Shown here: positions 61,884-64,000 of the stretch, in pieces | Numbering within the stretch: the stretch's first letter is position 1 | Layout: the number at the start of each line of letters is the position of its first letter | NCBI RefSeq assembly: GCF_023824195.1 | Contig: NZ_CP085447.1 | Span: 1 to 64,000, forward strand | Direction: 5' to 3' | Length of the DNA: 64,000 bases | Origin: Priestia megaterium | GTDB taxonomy: Bacteria > Bacillota > Bacilli > Bacillales > Bacillaceae_H | Notes under the pieces: model-generated | Told to the model about the DNA's origin: nothing | Database searches by the model: none | The model's input: the letters and a program-made list of their open reading frames with translations, nothing else | Made by a program: the position numbers and the translations under genes

Positions 61884-61910
61884 AATAATATGAAAGTGAG
61901 GAGGGATGGT

Positions 61911-62198
61911 GTGCAATTTTATAAGATATTAAGACAAAGGAAAATAAATGAAGACACTTTTTGTAACTTACTTGATATACAAAATTATGATTATATTACT
62001 GGAAATAATAAGAATTCCTTTGCAATAAAATATAATCCTGACACCTATAATCAGTTGCTTGATAATAATACGATATTTAAAGAATATACAAGCAGAGCTA
62101 TCCAACAGTTATTTGTTACAAATCAAAAATTCCTCGCTATGTTAAATTTAAGCGATTTTTTCAACATGAAAATGGTATCTTGCTTGTTTGTTGAAGAG
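61911..62198 (+). pseudogene. Unknown gene cut by the IS240-like element
   Basis: The frame starts GTG at 61911 (SD GAGGAGG) and codes for QFYKILRQRKINEDTFCNLL, then DIQNYDYITGNNKNSFAIKY and on to MVSCLFVEE, about 96 codons, where IS DNA begins. The native 3' part is not found after the IS. Function unknown. The operator-like palindrome suggests it was regulated. Confidence 0.6.
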
Positions 62199-63058
62199 GT
62201 TCTGGTGCAAAAACTACTTTCCTGAAACATAAAATGTCAGTTTCCTTTAATTTGCTAGCTTATGAAGCTAATTCAAACAGTTTATGGATGAATTCTTTTT
62301 GATTTTGGACAGACTGGTTCCGTGAAGCAAGTTGCCCTTTTTTAATGATATGCATAGCTTCTATTCCAGAAATAATGGATGTAGCTGTATGAAAGGATTT
62401 CAACCCTAACATAGGTCTAACTCGTTTTTTAATAAAACGATGATCTTGTTCTACTATGTTATTGAGATATTTTACTTGCCTTATTTGGATGCCTACAGGC
62501 ATCTTCTTTTCTTTTTTCAACTCTTCAATGGCTATAGGATAAGCTGGATTTTTATCGACAGTTATGACACGAGGCTTTGAAACATGAAGAGACCGCAAAG
62601 CTTTCTTGAAGAAACACTTTGCAGCCTTGTGATCTCTTGTTTTACTTAGATAAAAATCAATCGTATTTCCTTTAGAATCAACTGCACGATACAGATACAT
62701 CCATTGACCTTTTACTTTGATATACGTTTCATCGACTCTCCATGAGTCATTTGTTGGCCTAAGATGACGACGTACCCTTTTATCTAATTCCGGTCCATAT
62801 TGATGAACCCAACGCATAATCGTTGTGTGAGCCATTGATAAGCCACGTTCCTCCATCATCTCCACTACGTTACGAAAACTCAAGTTGTACCGCAGGTACC
62901 ATCTTACTGTTAACAAAATAATGTCGGGCTGATAATGTTTCCACTTAAATAAATTTTGCTTTTCCATACTAGTCACGTCCTTTTTTAGAATAGTAGTATC
63001 AGTATGTCCAAGATTTAGAGATTACTTGCAAGTGTTTTGAGGTTTTTGCACCAGAACC
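62199..63058 (-). mobile_element. IS240-like insertion sequence (IS6 family), 860 bp
   Basis: Terminal inverted repeats GGTTCTGGTGCAAAAAC at 62199-62215 and 63042-63058 enclose a single transposase gene. The 8 bp on each side (TTGAAGAG and CTTTTTTA) do not match, so no target duplication is seen; the copy probably arrived or was rearranged through recombination. Confidence 0.93.
62260..62967 (-). CDS. tnpA: IS6-family (IS240-type) transposase
   Basis: 235 residues from ATG at 62967 (SD AAGGAC; a GTG at 62976 is possible). DDE residues: Asp in WRVDETYIKVKG, Asp in VITVDKNPAYP, Glu in NIVEQDHRFIKKR. N-terminal HTH around NLSFRNVVEMMEERGLS. Frame intact. IS6 elements move by replicative cointegration and often join plasmids. 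Confidence 0.95.
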   Translation of the reverse strand: MEKQNLFKWKHYQPDIILLTVRWYLRYNLSFRNVVEMMEERGLSMAHTTIMRWVHQYGPELDKRVRRHLRPTNDSWRVDETYIKVKGQWMYLYRAVDSKGNTIDFYLSKTRDHKAAKCFFKKALRSLHVSKPRVITVDKNPAYPIAIEELKKEKKMPVGIQIRQVKYLNNIVEQDHRFIKKRVRPMLGLKSFHTATSIISGIEAMHIIKKGQLASRNQSVQNQKEFIHKLFELAS

Positions 63059-63135
63059 CTTTTTTATGTTTAACAGAGAAACTTAAATCCATACCTTGAT
63101 CAAGGAGATATTATTATAATAGAAGAAACTTATAA

Positions 63136-63172
63136 AAAAACCTTTACGTGTTATGTTTAGTAAAGGTTTTTT
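63136..63172. terminator. Bidirectional terminator
   Basis: AAAAAACCTTTAC and GTAAAGGTTTTTT pair around ~12 nt. It is not followed by a gene on the same strand until 63376; it may have belonged to the cut gene. Confidence 0.75.
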
Positions 63173-63375
63173 CTTATAAAGAATTTAAAATTACTTTAAT
63201 AGTTATATATATTGTAGAAAAAGCCTTCTATTAATAGATTATTAACGACAAGAGTAAATAAGTTATGTTAACTAGGTACGAATATTTTGAAGCGCTAGAG
63301 GTGCCTTAATTATATTCTTATCCCTCTATAGGTGGTATAATATGGATGATTGTATCAGTGAAAGGGGAGAAAAAG

Positions 63376-63846
63376 ATGGACAAACTTGTATTCAAGCAAT
63401 TTGAAATCGGAAGAGAGTACTTCCTCAAAATCATAGAGGCTGTTTCTAAGGGGCAAACTGATGTACAGCCAGATGGTTTTAACAACACAATTCATTGGCA
63501 TACAGGTCACGTTTTGACAATTACTGAACAAACTATGTTTGGTTTTCCTCATGCAACAACCCATCTTCCAGCAAATTATATGGAATTGTTCGGAAATGGT
63601 ACGAAACCAGCCGATTGGACGGGGGATGTACCTACTATGGATGAGCTTAAGATCCAACTAAAAGATCAATTGGCTCGTATTCAGCAAATTCCTGCTGAAC
63701 AGCTAAACAATAACTTGGAAAAGCCATTTTTGGGATGTAAAACCTTTGGAGAGCTGGCGGGTGTTACACTGATGCATGAAGCAACTCATATGGGACAGAT
63801 TCAGGCAATGAAGCGAATAATTGAACATGTGGGTGTGAAAAATTAA
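63376..63846 (+). CDS. DinB/YfiT-family protein
   Basis: 156 residues from ATG at 63376 (SD AAAGGGGAG). Four-helix bundle: KLVFKQFEIGREYFLKIIEA, His in NNTIHWHTGHVLTITEQ, and HEATHMGQIQAMKRI, giving the three-His metal site of DinB-like proteins. Members include thiol transferases for bacillithiol and DNA-damage-induced genes; the substrate is not known here. Confidence 0.9.
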   Translation: MDKLVFKQFEIGREYFLKIIEAVSKGQTDVQPDGFNNTIHWHTGHVLTITEQTMFGFPHATTHLPANYMELFGNGTKPADWTGDVPTMDELKIQLKDQLARIQQIPAEQLNNNLEKPFLGCKTFGELAGVTLMHEATHMGQIQAMKRIIEHVGVKN

Positions 63847-63883
63847 ATTTTTAAAAAATGATATAACAAAGTTATCGGAGATA

Positions 63884-63915
63884 ATAAAGCCTATATATTT
63901 TTTATATAGGCTTTA
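63884..63915. terminator. Bidirectional terminator between convergent genes
   Basis: AAAGCCTATATA and TATATAGGCTTT pair around a T-rich loop. Confidence 0.8.
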
Positions 63916-63926
63916 GCAGTTCATCG

Positions 63927-64000
63927 TTATATTGAAGCCGAAACTTTTTGTTTTCTTCTCAAGTTTAAGAAGCCAGAAGCTGTTAAAACACCTAAAATAA
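63927..64000 (-). CDS. 3' end of a gene, cell-wall-anchor-like C-terminus (partial)
   Basis: The minus strand at the window edge reads ILGVLTASGFLNLRRKQK and SASI-stop: a hydrophobic helix followed by a basic tail, as at the end of LPxTG-anchored surface proteins. The LPxTG motif would lie beyond the window. Confidence 0.5.
   Translation of the reverse strand, partial: ILGVLTASGFLNLRRKQKVSASI

Noticed and set aside
62191..63066. 8-bp target duplication around the IS240-like element
   Set aside because: The flanks TTGAAGAG and CTTTTTTA do not match.
1..64000. tRNA or rRNA genes
   Set aside because: No cloverleaf or rRNA-like sequence was recognised by eye anywhere in the window.

Overview
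The window looks like a stretch of a large, low-G+C Bacillus plasmid, most likely from the Bacillus cereus group (B. thuringiensis-like). Reasons: an IS240-type IS6 element, a non-ribosomal peptide synthetase (NRPS) fragment matching the C-terminal Gln-Gln part expected for kurstakin, a Spo0E-type phosphatase, a BceRS-BceAB module, a UvrX/YolD SOS operon, and a complete MobL/VirB/VirD4 conjugation block. The organism assignment is inference; nothing was searched.

Layout. 0-1.6 kb: small genes including an HU-like protein. 1.6-8.2 kb: a 5'-truncated NRPS (partial A-T-E-C-A-T-TE) fused head-on into a broken ArdC-like gene (8.2-9.0 kb). 9.0-29.5 kb: one long minus-strand conjugation operon, read from about 29.5 kb down to 8.2 kb. 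In transcription order it has a small soluble protein, a 435-nt structured RNA, a thioredoxin-like anchored protein, a VirB2-like subunit, membrane factors, a VirD4 coupling protein split by a group II intron, a VirB6-like protein with a 12-unit repeat tail, a VirB3-like protein, VirB4, a VirB1/CwlT-like cell-wall hydrolase, a VirB8-like protein, a candidate oriT, a ribbon-helix-helix protein, and a MobL relaxase between two paralogous accessory proteins. At least two intrinsic terminators sit inside this operon, which together with the leader RNA suggests processive antitermination.

29.5-33.1 kb: two divergent XRE regulators (a switch for the conjugation operon) and a HAD phosphatase / sensor kinase / LuxR response regulator operon. 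33.4-39.3 kb: the replication and segregation region. An array of 74-bp repeats packed with TGTCG-N5-CGACA-type sites flanks a MerR-HTH/coiled-coil protein (RacA or pSK1-Par style). A putative replication initiator with a folded leader, an SSB-like/ParB-like fusion and a second MerR-HTH paralogue follow.

39.6-53.1 kb: accessory region with small regulators, SUKH immunity-type genes (one with a stop at codon 2), a class C beta-lactamase-like hydrolase, a second DNA-translocase module (FtsK-like, replication-relaxation protein, small membrane protein), an M50-like protein with a degenerate zinc motif, an L,D-transpeptidase, an AbrB-like regulator, a methionine aminopeptidase and several gene remnants. 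53.1-57.6 kb: BceRS-BceAB peptide-antibiotic sensing and resistance. 57.8-64 kb: an Rpn nuclease, a UvrX/YolD operon under twin LexA boxes, an IS240-like element that cuts a gene, a DinB-family protein, and the 3' end of a cell-wall-anchor-like gene running off the edge.

Start codons were chosen from Shine-Dalgarno (SD) spacing, so several genes here are shorter than their longest open frame. Some small genes were read directly from the sequence because they are short or lack an ATG/GTG/TTG start.
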